Part shown: one piece after another, positions 17,192 to 27,516 of the stretch
Numbering within the stretch: the first letter of the stretch is position 1
Layout of the letters: each line of letters starts with the position of its first letter
NCBI GenBank assembly: GCA_947502635.1
Contig: CANNAN010000004.1
Location: 310,001-374,000, forward strand
Origin: an uncultured Flavobacteriaceae bacterium
GTDB lineage: Bacteria > Bacteroidota > Bacteroidia > Flavobacteriales > Flavobacteriaceae
DNA: 64,000 bases
Direction: 5' to 3'
Translations under genes and position numbers: made by a program
Notes under the pieces: model-generated
The model's input: only the letters and a program-made list of their open reading frames with translations
Database searches by the model: none
What the model was told of the DNA's origin: nothing

Positions 17192-20100
17192 CTAACGCTT
17201 TATAACTACGAAACCTTTAGTTTTTTTAAGATTGTGATTTCCATTTATTTTAATTTCAAAAAAGTAGGTGCCAGAAGGTAATTTACTTGCTCCAATATTT
17301 GTATTTTGATTAGCTTCACCACTAAATACTCTCGATAAATTATCATACCCTAAAACTCTAAAGACCTTATCTCCCCACCTATTATATATAATTACTTCAT
17401 TATCTGAATAATTTTCAATACCATCAATAATCCAGTAATCATTTATACCGTTTCCATCTGGTGAAAAACCATATTTGGTAGTATCATCTTCTGGGAAAGT
17501 TATTGGATTTTCTGTAGTAAAGCTTTCTTCAGTACACCCTGTTGCATTACCAACAGCATTATATGAAGTAATTGCTACAAAAACCTGCGTATTCTCTGGT
17601 AAGTCTGCCAGTAAATTGTAAGTCGTAGTATTACCTGCATCAAAATTATCCAGAATATCATTTCCATTAGACGTTGTTCCTAATGTAATTCTATATCCAT
17701 CAGCATCTGCAACTGGATCCCATGATACAGAAGCTAGATTTGTTGAAATATTAATAGCTCTATTTATTGGTGAATTTAGTGAAGTGCAATTAGGAATTGA
17801 CGTAGATATGTTTGGGTCATTAGTAATAGTAAAATTTGTAGAAGGACAATTAAACAATGGGCTTCCAAAAGCATTATATGGAATAATATTAATGTTGACT
17901 ATTTCTCCATAAGAGAAATCATTTTGAAACGTGTAGGTAGTGCCTATTGGTACATCTACATCAGATACATTATTGTTCGCTGTACCAGTTACCGTAATTC
18001 TATATCCGCTCGCATTAGTAACCAGAGGCCAAGAAACAGAAGCAATATCTATTGGGATATTAGTAGCACCATTTGCAGGAGAATTGACACTAGTACATGA
18101 AGGAGTAGTTGTAGGGAACTCAATAATAGTAAAACTTTGAGTCATACAAGTTGTGTTTGTTCCTGCAGAATTATAAGGTTCAATTTTAATATTAACAATT
18201 TCTTCGTGAGTAAAGTCGTTTGTGAAATTATAAGAAGTGCCAGTAATTACATCAAAATTAGATACATTATTATCAGCAGTTCCAGATACCGTTATTATAT
18301 ATCCATCAGCATTAGCAACAGGATCCCATGATACATAAGCTCTATTAACAGATATAGCTGTATCTCCATTAGCAGGTGCGCTCAATGCAGTACAATTAGG
18401 TGCTGTTGCCACCGTTTCGGTTAGTGTCAACTCAAAAGATTCTTCGCTATCACACGTGCCTGAGCCATCATAAATATAAAGGGTAATAGGATAGCTTGGA
18501 AAATCAGTGAAGCTAATAACATCACCTGCATCATAGCTTATTCCACCACCATCGGTTCTGGTATAATATGCCTCTGCTCCCGTAAGTCGCGTTCCCATGA
18601 TGGTAGGCAGAGTATAAGAATCTACATGAGTTTGGTTGCCTAAATCACTAATTGTGGGGCCAGCGAGGCCTCCATCTCTCACACTCCAATTATAAGCAGC
18701 TATCATATTAGCTCTAGCGGTGGCTCCATTGCAATATTGGCTGTCCCCTCCATTAAAATCAACATTAGGTTGCAAATTTTGAGAGTTCCATCCAATTAAA
18801 AGCGCATCATAATTAGCTATAGAAAGTGTAACAAGATGAAATAGGTTGTTTGCGTTAGTAATATTTTCGACATTCCAGCTACCTAAATTTTGGTCAAAGC
18901 TAGTAGCTCTAGAGAACATGGATCCAATATTGATCACATTACTGGTATTCCAACCACCGATATCTTGATTGAAGAGGAATGCTCCCTTAAAAAGATACCC
19001 CATATTGGTTACGCTTCCAGTATTCCATTCTCCAATTGGTTGATTAAAGGCTATGGCATCCTCAAAGGTATAGTTCATATTTGTAATTTTAGAAGTGTTC
19101 CAAGCATCTCCTGAAGGAAATCCTTGTCCTGCTTTAAAATTAATATTCCGATTAAATGCCGATGCTCCCCGAAACATACCCGCAATATTGGTAACTTCTG
19201 AAGTATTCCAGTTTTCAATATTCCCATTGAAAAGAACAGCATTCCTGAACACCTCTCCCATGTACAGGATATTACTCACATCCCAGTTATTCATATCAGA
19301 ATTATAGACCGAACAATCTCTAAACATATTACCAATTGATTCTACATTGGATAAATTAGGGCTATCTGTAAAATTACCATCTAAATTAGAACAACCTCTA
19401 AAAGCACTTTCCATAGAAATCCATTCAATATCTCCCCATTGTTCAATAGTTCGGATTTTTTCTTTATCACCTCCATCATTAAAATAAATTCTAGGAAAAA
19501 CACCAGTAATTGAAATTGTATGTGTGCCTGGTGTTGCATAGGTATGCGTAGCATCGCCAGTTTCTCTGGTTATTGCAGCGCCACCACCCCAATCTACATC
19601 ATAATTATACGTTTCGCTCGCAAAGGTTGGTATAGTTATGGTTTCGTTCGCCACCGTTGTTTCCCAAGTGGTAATAAATGGATTACCTGTTGGAGTATTT
19701 GCCACAATGGTAAAAGTTTCTTGACTACATGTTGTTGAAGGTTCTATGGATCCATTAAGAGGTACTATAGTTACCGTAACTGTTTCTCCATAATCAAAAT
19801 CATTTGTAAATATATGTGTTGTAGTAGTAAGGATTAAATCGGTTTCATCATTAGTATTACTAGTGCTTCCATCAATAGTAATTCTGTAACTATCAGCATT
19901 TACAACTGGGTTCCAGGAAATTTGATTGAGATCTATAGCTATATCTGCATCACCATTGGCAGGAGCTACTAATGTTGTACAGCTAGGAGCTGTTGTAGAT
20001 ACTGTTGAAACTATGGTAAAGGACTCAGAAATACACCCTACAGTAAAACCATGTGAATTTTTTGGTACGATGCTTACGGTAACTACTTCACCTGCATTAA

Positions 20101-22468
20101 AATCGTTTGTTAATGGAATAAATGTTTCTGTGGTAGTAGTCACAATATCATTTGAGCCACTTGGGCTGCTTATAGCGATATCATATTCCTCAGCAGCATT
20201 TGCTGGGTTCCACTCTATTCTTGATAAGTCCGTTGCAATATTTATACTTCCGTCTAGTGGCGAGTATAGTGTAGTGCAATCTGCCCCTGCAAAAGAAGTG
20301 TTTGTTATAAAATTTTCTTCTGTACAGCCTGTAAAATCTCCATCGGCATAATAGGGTGTTATTGTTACATAGTATTCTTGATTATGAAGCAAATCTGAAG
20401 CAAAATTATAAACGTTCACATCACCAACATCTTCATTGTCTAAAATATCTGTTCCGCCAGAGTCTACTCCCATGCTAATTTTATAGCCACAGGCTCCTGG
20501 AGTATCATGCCATTGTAGTCCAGAATTAATTGGGACATCGTCTAAAGGAATCATATTTAGTGAAGCACACTCTTTTGTAGCATTTACAGTTAGTGTAATA
20601 TCGTTACGGACTAGTAACAGGTTTTTACCATCCGTTCCGGGAGAATTTGTATTTTCAAATGGTACCAAATCGCTAGTAATTTCTGCATGGTATACTCCGG
20701 CATCACAAGTATTCAAATCAGTTAATATCAATTCTGGTGAGTCTGCAGCATCAGGTATCTCAACACCGTCTTTAAACCATTTATAGTGATTTTGTGTTCC
20801 CCGGACTTCTGTTAATAAGGTAATAGATTCGCCTGCATTCCTAGTAGGGGTTTCAATGGCATTTACTTTTGCCTGTGGTGCATAATTATATCGGTCAATT
20901 ACAAAATCTGGAGATGGGCCTATAGACATTGTGGTCGTTAAATTTAACAAACCTAAATGCTGACTTTCAAAATCACCAAAATGGAACCTATTCTCATTAA
21001 TATATAACCTAAACCTTCTTGTTTGTACCATTGGGTCATAAAGACCATAAAAATCAGGTATGGCTCCAGAAAGTAAATTATTATTCGCAATTAGTGCACC
21101 ACTCAACCTTCCTCTTATACTAACAATATCTGCAAATTGCTGTAAGATATTATTGTCTGGAAAAAGGTTAAATGAAATATCAAAGTAACTTAAATTGGTG
21201 TTTTGGGTGATATCAAGGGATTCAATTTGATTGTTATCAGCTGTTAAACTAGTGAGTTCTATATTTTGTGTTACATCCAAACCACTGCCTGTAAATAAGT
21301 TATCTCCAATGTTTATAGACCTTAGTATTATATTTTGAGTAACATCTAAGGTTGGTAATTGATTGTTTCTTAAATTAAGATATTGTAAATTTAAATTTTG
21401 AGATAAATCTATAGCAGGTAGTTGGTTTTGATAAGCTTCTAACCTATGTAAATTTAAATTTTGTGTTACATCTAAATTAGTAAGGTTATTGTTATAAATG
21501 CGTAAGTTATTAAGTTCTGGATTTTGTGTAACATCTACCACATTCATTAAGTTATGTGTTAACCATACATCTCTTAAGGCAGGGCTATTGGTTAAGTCAA
21601 TTTCTAGCGGAATAGTATTTGCAAATCGAATATCTAAATTGGTAAGTGCTCGAACAGGAGATAAATCTAAAGACGCCCCGAAATCATGATGCGATACTTG
21701 AATATTGGTTAATGTACTGGTAGTTGGAAGTAATAGAGTTTCTACATTTGTAGACGAAAGACTTAATCGCTCCAATCCTATCATTTCAGTAAGATCAACA
21801 GAAAGAAAGTTAATACTACTTAATGTTAAACTTTTAAGTGCATATTTTTTATTGGGGTATATTATAGTTACAAAAACCTCACTACCTATAATTCTAAAAT
21901 TTAAGCCACCAGTTAATTGCGATAAGTCGATTGTTGGAACACTTAAGTTAGCAAGAGATATATTTACCAGAGTTGGTGTTGCAGGTAAGGTCAAAGAAGT
22001 AAGGCTTCTTACTGTTCTTATATTTAAATCTTCTAAATTAATATTCTTAGAAAGGTCTAAAGTTGTGAGTAAAGGAGGAGCAATATCATTATTAAATGCT
22101 AAAATCTTTAATGCTCTATTTTGTGTTAAGTCTAAAGTGGCAAGTGCTGTATTTCTTGCAAAGCGCAATTCTTTTAGTAATTTAAGTGTAGTAAGGGGAA
22201 TAGTTGGTACTTGGTTTTGACCGGCATTTAATGTAACTAGATTAACGAAAGCTTCGAGCCCTGTAAAATCAATAATATCATTTCTAGTAATATTTAAATT
22301 TCTTACTGCTTGTGCATCTGTATTTAAAATGTTACCATTATTACCATTAGTATCTATACCTTGATCTACTAAAAATTGTTCAAAATTGATATCTGCTATT
22401 GGTGTAGTTTGCGAAAATGAAAAAACACTAAAAAACAAACAAAAAAAGGATAGTAGATATCTTGCCAT
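17192..22468 (-). CDS. Giant LRR/BspA-like surface protein with type B T9SS C-terminal domain
   Basis: About 1,758 residues from the ATG at 22468, with signal peptide LLSFFCLFFSVFSFSQ. Domains in order: leucine-rich repeats of ~21 residues with a 'LDVTQN..L..L....N.L' pattern (~35-500); an Ig-like domain (~535-640); three fibronectin-type units with a 'W(N/D)P...A..Y.I.I.G' pattern (~645-960); a BspA/DUF285 stretch with repeated 'WNTS.VTN....F..A..FNQ.I' units (~970-1250); further Ig/fibronectin-like units with near-identical 'VSW.PVANADGY.ITV.GTA.NN' cores (~1300-1660); and a gliding-motility-associated (CHU_C) C-terminal domain (FSPDGNGINDYWII ... GFVVIKR). It is probably a cell-surface adhesin or ligand-binding protein exported by the type IX system, partnered with the adjacent PorP/SprF gene. 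Confidence 0.9.
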   Translation of the reverse strand: MARYLLSFFCLFFSVFSFSQTTPIADINFEQFLVDQGIDTNGNNGNILNTDAQAVRNLNITRNDIIDFTGLEAFVNLVTLNAGQNQVPTIPLTTLKLLKELRFARNTALATLDLTQNRALKILAFNNDIAPPLLTTLDLSKNINLEDLNIRTVRSLTSLTLPATPTLVNISLANLSVPTIDLSQLTGGLNFRIIGSEVFVTIIYPNKKYALKSLTLSSINFLSVDLTEMIGLERLSLSSTNVETLLLPTTSTLTNIQVSHHDFGASLDLSPVRALTNLDIRFANTIPLEIDLTNSPALRDVWLTHNLMNVVDVTQNPELNNLRIYNNNLTNLDVTQNLNLHRLEAYQNQLPAIDLSQNLNLQYLNLRNNQLPTLDVTQNIILRSINIGDNLFTGSGLDVTQNIELTSLTADNNQIESLDITQNTNLSYFDISFNLFPDNNILQQFADIVSIRGRLSGALIANNNLLSGAIPDFYGLYDPMVQTRRFRLYINENRFHFGDFESQHLGLLNLTTTMSIGPSPDFVIDRYNYAPQAKVNAIETPTRNAGESITLLTEVRGTQNHYKWFKDGVEIPDAADSPELILTDLNTCDAGVYHAEITSDLVPFENTNSPGTDGKNLLLVRNDITLTVNATKECASLNMIPLDDVPINSGLQWHDTPGACGYKISMGVDSGGTDILDNEDVGDVNVYNFASDLLHNQEYYVTITPYYADGDFTGCTEENFITNTSFAGADCTTLYSPLDGSINIATDLSRIEWNPANAAEEYDIAISSPSGSNDIVTTTTETFIPLTNDFNAGEVVTVSIVPKNSHGFTVGCISESFTIVSTVSTTAPSCTTLVAPANGDADIAIDLNQISWNPVVNADSYRITIDGSTSNTNDETDLILTTTTHIFTNDFDYGETVTVTIVPLNGSIEPSTTCSQETFTIVANTPTGNPFITTWETTVANETITIPTFASETYNYDVDWGGGAAITRETGDATHTYATPGTHTISITGVFPRIYFNDGGDKEKIRTIEQWGDIEWISMESAFRGCSNLDGNFTDSPNLSNVESIGNMFRDCSVYNSDMNNWDVSNILYMGEVFRNAVLFNGNIENWNTSEVTNIAGMFRGASAFNRNINFKAGQGFPSGDAWNTSKITNMNYTFEDAIAFNQPIGEWNTGSVTNMGYLFKGAFLFNQDIGGWNTSNVINIGSMFSRATSFDQNLGSWNVENITNANNLFHLVTLSIANYDALLIGWNSQNLQPNVDFNGGDSQYCNGATARANMIAAYNWSVRDGGLAGPTISDLGNQTHVDSYTLPTIMGTRLTGAEAYYTRTDGGGISYDAGDVISFTDFPSYPITLYIYDGSGTCDSEESFELTLTETVATAPNCTALSAPANGDTAISVNRAYVSWDPVANADGYIITVSGTADNNVSNFDVITGTSYNFTNDFTHEEIVNIKIEPYNSAGTNTTCMTQSFTIIEFPTTTPSCTSVNSPANGATNIPIDIASVSWPLVTNASGYRITVTGTANNNVSDVDVPIGTTYTFQNDFSYGEIVNINIIPYNAFGSPLFNCPSTNFTITNDPNISTSIPNCTSLNSPINRAINISTNLASVSWDPVADADGYRITLGTTSNGNDILDNFDAGNTTTYNLLADLPENTQVFVAITSYNAVGNATGCTEESFTTENPITFPEDDTTKYGFSPDGNGINDYWIIDGIENYSDNEVIIYNRWGDKVFRVLGYDNLSRVFSGEANQNTNIGASKLPSGTYFFEIKINGNHNLKKTKGFVVIKR

Positions 22469-22591
22469 AATCAAAATATTAATTTGGTTTATATTTGGAG
22501 GTCATGCAATGTTAAAAGTTTCTATTATTTAAAATGTACCACTCCAGTGAGTGAGACCATTTTATGAACATTCAGGCTATTAATAGATGTT

Positions 22592-24226
22592 TTACGTGAG
22601 TTTATTTCTGTATTCTGAAGGTGTCAAACCTGTATGGTTTTTAAACGCCCTATTAAATGACGTTTTGCTTTTAAAACCAGAATCAAATGCAAATGCCAAA
22701 ATTTTGACGTCTTTATTCTCATCTTTTTCCATTAATTTTTGTGCTTCTAAAACACGGTAAGAATTGATGAAATTATAGAAATTCTGCTCCATCTTATAAT
22801 ATAGAACTTCAGAAAAATGATGACTACTAATCCCTATTTGTGATGCTAGGTTTGATTGTGTCATATCAGGGTTGATATATGGTTTTTCTGTAGTCATGTA
22901 AGATAACACAAGTGATTCGTATAACTCTCGTTTTTCTGGTGTTAAAGATGAATTTTTATATGGTTTTAAAGAACTATTTTTTGAGTTAGCATCTAAATAT
23001 TCTGATTTTACTTCAGTTTCTTGTTTAAATTTTTTAAAATCATTTTGAAGCACAGCATATTGTTTCTGAAGTTTTTTGCTATTACTATTTAGTCTCTTTT
23101 TTCGTTTTATATTAAAATAAAGGAAGCTACTGAGAGAAACTAAAAGTATGGCACTAGTAGCAAGAATTAAAACTCTATTTCTGCTAAAACTCTTTAGTTC
23201 TTTATTGTTATCTGCAATAATTTTACTTTTATTATCTATAACCTCATGTAAATCTGCATTAGAGGCACTATTTCTATCTTCTAAAAACGATTCTCTATTG
23301 GTTATATATTTTTTTTGCTCTAATACAGATAATTTGTAATATTTTTTTTGTTCATATACAGCAGCTAAGTTCTTATGAGCTAACATCTCTATTTCTAATA
23401 AACTTTTTTCTTTGGCAAGTAAAACACATTTAGATAGGTGATCTAGAGACTTATCAGAATCACCTATATGATAGTTTATAACACCTTGATTAAGTAAAGC
23501 CCAAGCTCTTTTCTTCGTTTGATTTCCTTCAGTTAATGCTACTACCTTCTGCCCTAATTTAAAAGCATTCTCATAATCTTTAAGATGTATTAGAGCATCA
23601 ACAGTATTATTCATAGAGGTTATTATGGTATTTTTATCATTTATTTTCTCCCCAATTAATCTTGCTTTTTTTGAGTAATTAATAGTCTGTTTAAAATCCC
23701 CTAATTTAGAGTAACTGTTAGATATACCTATTAATGCGGCTGCTCTAATTTTATTTGAATTTTCATTAACATCTAATAAATGTAAAACCTTTTGCATATG
23801 CTCAATAGCTTTGTCATAAGAACCAATGCTATTATATGTATTCCCCATATTAATTAAAACAATAATTCTAGAACGAAAATCTTCTGGTATGTTATCGCAT
23901 TTTTTTAACGCTTTATGATATAGCTCAATGGCCTTTAAACGTTCTCCTCTATTATTATAATATACAGCTTGGTTTGTGAATGCTAAGACATTCATTTTTA
24001 CCAGATCATATTCCTGAGCAATATGTAATAACGAATCGCTATAAACTTTGTGCTTCTCATAATCCCCTTTTGAATAATAGATTTGTAATTCGTTTAAAAA
24101 AAGAGCTGCTTTTTGAGAAGCAAAATCATTTGAATTATGATTTACTTTTTGAGCTAATAGTGTTGTTGGAAGAAATACAATAGTAATTTTGCAAAAAATT
24201 AATACTACAAGAGAGGTATATTTCAT
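22592..24226 (-). CDS. TPR sensor - AraC HTH transcription regulator
   Basis: 544 residues. A signal/anchor segment (LVVLIFCKITIVFLPTTLLA) precedes six or so TPR units (~35-310; for example AIELYHKALKKCDN and GSYDKAIEHMQKVLHLL). A single membrane helix (VLILATSAILLVSLSSFLYF, ~350-370) is followed by a charged coil and a C-terminal AraC domain (~440-544: MTQSNLASQIGISSHHFSEV, ILAFAFDSGFKSKTSFNRAF, GLTPSEYRNK). The periplasmic TPR part with a cytoplasmic HTH implies one-component transmembrane signalling. It lies upstream of the giant adhesin gene on the same strand (123 bp between them), making that gene a candidate target. Confidence 0.9.
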   Translation of the reverse strand: MKYTSLVVLIFCKITIVFLPTTLLAQKVNHNSNDFASQKAALFLNELQIYYSKGDYEKHKVYSDSLLHIAQEYDLVKMNVLAFTNQAVYYNNRGERLKAIELYHKALKKCDNIPEDFRSRIIVLINMGNTYNSIGSYDKAIEHMQKVLHLLDVNENSNKIRAAALIGISNSYSKLGDFKQTINYSKKARLIGEKINDKNTIITSMNNTVDALIHLKDYENAFKLGQKVVALTEGNQTKKRAWALLNQGVINYHIGDSDKSLDHLSKCVLLAKEKSLLEIEMLAHKNLAAVYEQKKYYKLSVLEQKKYITNRESFLEDRNSASNADLHEVIDNKSKIIADNNKELKSFSRNRVLILATSAILLVSLSSFLYFNIKRKKRLNSNSKKLQKQYAVLQNDFKKFKQETEVKSEYLDANSKNSSLKPYKNSSLTPEKRELYESLVLSYMTTEKPYINPDMTQSNLASQIGISSHHFSEVLYYKMEQNFYNFINSYRVLEAQKLMEKDENKDVKILAFAFDSGFKSKTSFNRAFKNHTGLTPSEYRNKLT

Positions 24227-24505
24227 TAAAAAAAGGATAGAATAGCTTTAGTAATTATCTAAATACAAAGTTATAGTATTTTTAAGTTATATCATTCCAC
24301 AAATTTATAACTTGAATAATTACTCCCTATATTAATTGAAATGATTAAACAATAAATGAGAGCCATTGAATAATTTTTCAATCTTTGAATCTGATTAGTA
24401 TTAAGAACTAACAAGTATTTTTAATAAAATATTTATTAGAATTCCCGTATTCGATGGATGGTTTAAATCTTTTTTGAATAATTAAACGACCTCAAAAATA
24501 CAAAA

Positions 24506-25360
24506 TCATTTCATCAAGTCTGATAACCAATACATACTTTGCACTGCAGTCATAGGAAATGCCGTTTGATGGCTACCTTCAATAACCGCATGCTTCAAAA
24601 ACAAACTGGCATCATTTCTGGATTTAAGCATGCTAATCAACTGGTTAATACTTGACCCCAGCTTCTTTTCTAAGCTGCCATATGAAATGAAAACATTAAC
24701 ATTCAGCTTTTTGCGTTTAAAATTAAATTCCGAAAGTGTCTCAATATCATTATAAAGCGATGGACTGCCAAGAATGTAGTTTTTAAATGTATCTGGTTGC
24801 GCTAGTAAGATGTATGCTCCAAATTCACCTCCCATAGAATAGCCAAAATAAGTACGGTTGTCATCATCGGTTCGATAATTATTTTCTACATATGTAATGA
24901 CATCATTTCTAATAAAATTTAAATGATTATTTGCTTCTCCAAATTGATATTTAGTTTGCCGTACTTTGTTGCTTGATTTTTTAATGGAGTAATCTCTGTA
25001 TCTGCTTAAGTGCTCCCCTATTTCCTTTTTTAAATTTTTATCAATGTTTTTTTGCCAGGAAATTCCAACCAAAATAACATCTTCCAATATATATTGAGTA
25101 GTACCCGAAAGTATTTCTATTTGCCACATCGCATCAGTAAAATATATCACAGGGTGCTTTTTGTTATTCTTTTCAGAATATCCTTCTGGAAGTTTTATAT
25201 AAAGCTCATAATGCCTATTTGTGTTAGTCTCCGTAATAGGGATCACCTCTATGCGAGGCAACTCTAAAGACGATTTTTTGATATGGCCACTATTACTTTT
25301 TTGAGCAAAAACAGGGTTTAATGCGATAAGAAATGTAAAAACAAAACAGACGTTTCTCAT
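24506..25360 (-). CDS. Exported alpha/beta hydrolase, esterase (Fes/IroE-like)
   Basis: 284 residues with signal peptide ending NPVFAQ. The PF00756 'putative esterase' fold is shown by LYIKLPEGYSEKN, HPVIYFTDAMWQIE, and the nucleophile elbow YFGYSMGGEFGAYI (GYSMGG). The late SHQTAFP supplies the catalytic histidine. Members hydrolyse enterobactin-type siderophores, acyl sugars or S-formylglutathione; the substrate here is unknown. It is the last gene of the 24506-28470 operon, 29 bp after the beta-lactamase-like hydrolase. Confidence 0.82.
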   Translation of the reverse strand: MRNVCFVFTFLIALNPVFAQKSNSGHIKKSSLELPRIEVIPITETNTNRHYELYIKLPEGYSEKNNKKHPVIYFTDAMWQIEILSGTTQYILEDVILVGISWQKNIDKNLKKEIGEHLSRYRDYSIKKSSNKVRQTKYQFGEANNHLNFIRNDVITYVENNYRTDDDNRTYFGYSMGGEFGAYILLAQPDTFKNYILGSPSLYNDIETLSEFNFKRKKLNVNVFISYGSLEKKLGSSINQLISMLKSRNDASLFLKHAVIEGSHQTAFPMTAVQSMYWLSDLMK

Positions 25361-25389
25361 TGTTAAGGTTTTAATATTATTTACAATTA

Positions 25390-26583
25390 TTACTCCACAA
25401 AAGCTGGCAAGATTCTCTCTGCTACTATTTGCAGGGTGCTGTTATCGTTTTCATGAGAAGTAACTACAATTATTAAATCTAGTTCTTCAATTAGAATAAT
25501 ATACTGACCGCCGCCACCCTGAGCAGATACGCAGAAATAGCTTTTATCATCGTATTTTAAATCTGCACTCCACCAGTAATAACCATAGCCTTGATTTGAA
25601 ACATCTTTACCTCCGCCATAGACATCATCATCACCTGTTAAGAGTATTCTACTGGTTGCTTTAGTGATAAAAGCTTCAGGAACTAGCTGTTCGCCCTTCC
25701 ATTTGCCCTTCTTTGAAGTTAAGATACCCCATTTGACCATATCTCGCGATGTCATACTGGACCTGCTTGCAGACACTGGAAGACCGTTAATGTCAGTCTC
25801 CCAACCATAAGTTGTTATCCCCATTTTGTCAAGGAGTTCTTTTTTGATAAAATTTTTGGCCGTTCCTGGTACAATGGCTTCAATGACTTGCATTACCAAC
25901 CTTGGGTCGTCTTGATACAAAAAACTTTGAGACGCTAATGTAATAGGCACGCTGTGTTCAAGAAAGGTTTGAACTTGCTTTTGTCCTTTTAATTGAGCAG
26001 GCGTTTTCTCAAATGCTTTCCGTTGCTCTTTACTAATGCGAATACCAGAACGCATCGTCATTGCCTTATGCATCGTGATTTTTTCTACACCTTCAACAAA
26101 TTTTGTGGGGTCCAAGTCTTTCAGGAAACTAATTAACGGCTTGTCTAAATCGGACATAGTTAGATAACCCAACTGGATGGCTCTACCTAGTGCTAAACAA
26201 GTATAAGCTTTAGTTGCTGACGCTTGAAAGTGAGGTAGATCAATACGCCCTTTTCTATAATAGGATTCAAAGAGCAGCTTGCCTTTGTAAACAATAAGAA
26301 AACTGTCATTTGGGTCAAGTTTATTGTCGGCAATCTCTTGTGCTAGCTTAACAATCATTGCTTTATCTCCCCCATCAATACCCAATTTGCCCACGGGGAT
26401 ATTGTCCTTTTTATCTGAAGGTGCTACATCAATAAAGGCTTTTTTGAGATCTGGGAAATCCCTGAATGAGAGTGTGGTTTCGGCAGTTGTAGCCTTAGGC
26501 GCAACACTATTACCCTGTTGCGCAAAACCACTATGGGTTAGTATAAGTAATATGAAAAGTAGTCCTCCTGTTTTGTTTTTCAT
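25390..26583 (-). CDS. Exported beta-lactamase-family serine hydrolase
   Basis: 397 residues with a signal peptide ending HSGFAQQ. This is the class C beta-lactamase/esterase fold (PF00144). The SxxK motif is in FQASATKAYTCLALGRAI. A 'MRSGI' helix and WW-containing segment (YGYYWWSADL) follow, and near the end SAQGGGGQYIILIEELDLII corresponds to the third motif, with Gln-Gly in place of the usual His/Lys-x-Gly. It is probably a periplasmic esterase or peptidase rather than a resistance enzyme. It lies between the PD40 genes and the alpha/beta hydrolase in one operon. Confidence 0.82.
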   Translation of the reverse strand: MKNKTGGLLFILLILTHSGFAQQGNSVAPKATTAETTLSFRDFPDLKKAFIDVAPSDKKDNIPVGKLGIDGGDKAMIVKLAQEIADNKLDPNDSFLIVYKGKLLFESYYRKGRIDLPHFQASATKAYTCLALGRAIQLGYLTMSDLDKPLISFLKDLDPTKFVEGVEKITMHKAMTMRSGIRISKEQRKAFEKTPAQLKGQKQVQTFLEHSVPITLASQSFLYQDDPRLVMQVIEAIVPGTAKNFIKKELLDKMGITTYGWETDINGLPVSASRSSMTSRDMVKWGILTSKKGKWKGEQLVPEAFITKATSRILLTGDDDVYGGGKDVSNQGYGYYWWSADLKYDDKSYFCVSAQGGGGQYIILIEELDLIIVVTSHENDNSTLQIVAERILPAFVE

Positions 26584-26618
26584 AATTTTTATTATTTATA
26601 AATAGAAGTAGTAATGGA

Positions 26619-27515
26619 TTAGAGCTTAGGTCTTAATTCATCAATGATTTTAGCATCCACCCAATATTTGGTTGACTCCCAATAGGTACTTCCATCTTCC
26701 TTTACTTTTTCTTCAGACCTTGAAAAAAGCAAGTATTTTCCATCTGGTGTTAAAAATGCACCATTTTCTACCAATTCTGTATTTATCTTATTTCCCATAT
26801 TCACAGCTGGCCCCCATGAACCATCTTGCTGTTGAAAACTGATATAATTATCAGACCTGCCATAGCCATCTTCTCGCTCACTACCCCAAATTAAAAAAGA
26901 TTCATCTGGTGCTATAAAGGGGTGCGCTGTCCATTTACCTGAGTTAATCTCCTTACCGAGTAGTTTTGGTGCTTCTCGCTTACCGTTTACAACTCTTGAC
27001 ATACGGATGACGTCATTACTTTTATAATCGTCAAAAACGATAGTCCCTTTATCGGAAACAGACGAAACCATTATCCCCCAATCGTCCCTGTCGAACATAG
27101 GCCCTAGGCTTTTCATTTTAGACCAACCCGAAGCCGTACGTTCAATATAGTTATGTCTAGAGTATAATATGTTGCTATTTTTAGAGCCTCCAGAACGAAA
27201 TTTATATTTATTAGATTTGTAGGAATTACCTCCCTGTTTATAAACAACAACAGCTGTCTCAAAGGGATTGTTCCCTGTGTAGATAAAGTAAAACTCCTGC
27301 ATATCCAAAGCGTCCGCATTCCCTAATTCCCAATCTTTAGAAGTACCCTCTTTAGGAACAAAAATTTCAGGAGTTAGCCCTGGTAGCTTATACCCAAAGT
27401 AAAGATTTTCGGCTGTTGAAGCATCATTCTTTTTTGTTTCTGATGTCTCATTTTTACAAGCATTTAAAAATATTGCGAATACCAGTACTGAGAGTTTAAT
27501 TATTAGATTTTTCAT
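26619..27515 (-). CDS. PD40 beta-propeller lipoprotein
   Basis: 298 residues with lipobox VFAIFLNAC (Cys20). WD40-like PD40 blades are visible: TAHPFIAPDESFLIWGSERE, SYISFQ-type strand 'NYISFQQQDGSWGPAVNMGN' and ENGAFLTPDGKYLLFSRSEE. Such TolB-like propellers bind proteins or peptides at the cell envelope. Its ATG follows the stop of the upstream PD40 gene by one base (TAA-C-ATG), so the two paralogues are coupled. Confidence 0.8.
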   Translation of the reverse strand: MKNLIIKLSVLVFAIFLNACKNETSETKKNDASTAENLYFGYKLPGLTPEIFVPKEGTSKDWELGNADALDMQEFYFIYTGNNPFETAVVVYKQGGNSYKSNKYKFRSGGSKNSNILYSRHNYIERTASGWSKMKSLGPMFDRDDWGIMVSSVSDKGTIVFDDYKSNDVIRMSRVVNGKREAPKLLGKEINSGKWTAHPFIAPDESFLIWGSEREDGYGRSDNYISFQQQDGSWGPAVNMGNKINTELVENGAFLTPDGKYLLFSRSEEKVKEDGSTYWESTKYWVDAKIIDELRPKL

Positions 27516-27516
27516 G

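Noticed and set aside
20000-22220. Long plus-strand frames opposite the giant adhesin gene
   Set aside because: They mirror repetitive LRR and fibronectin-type coding sequence on the minus strand and show no domain of their own.
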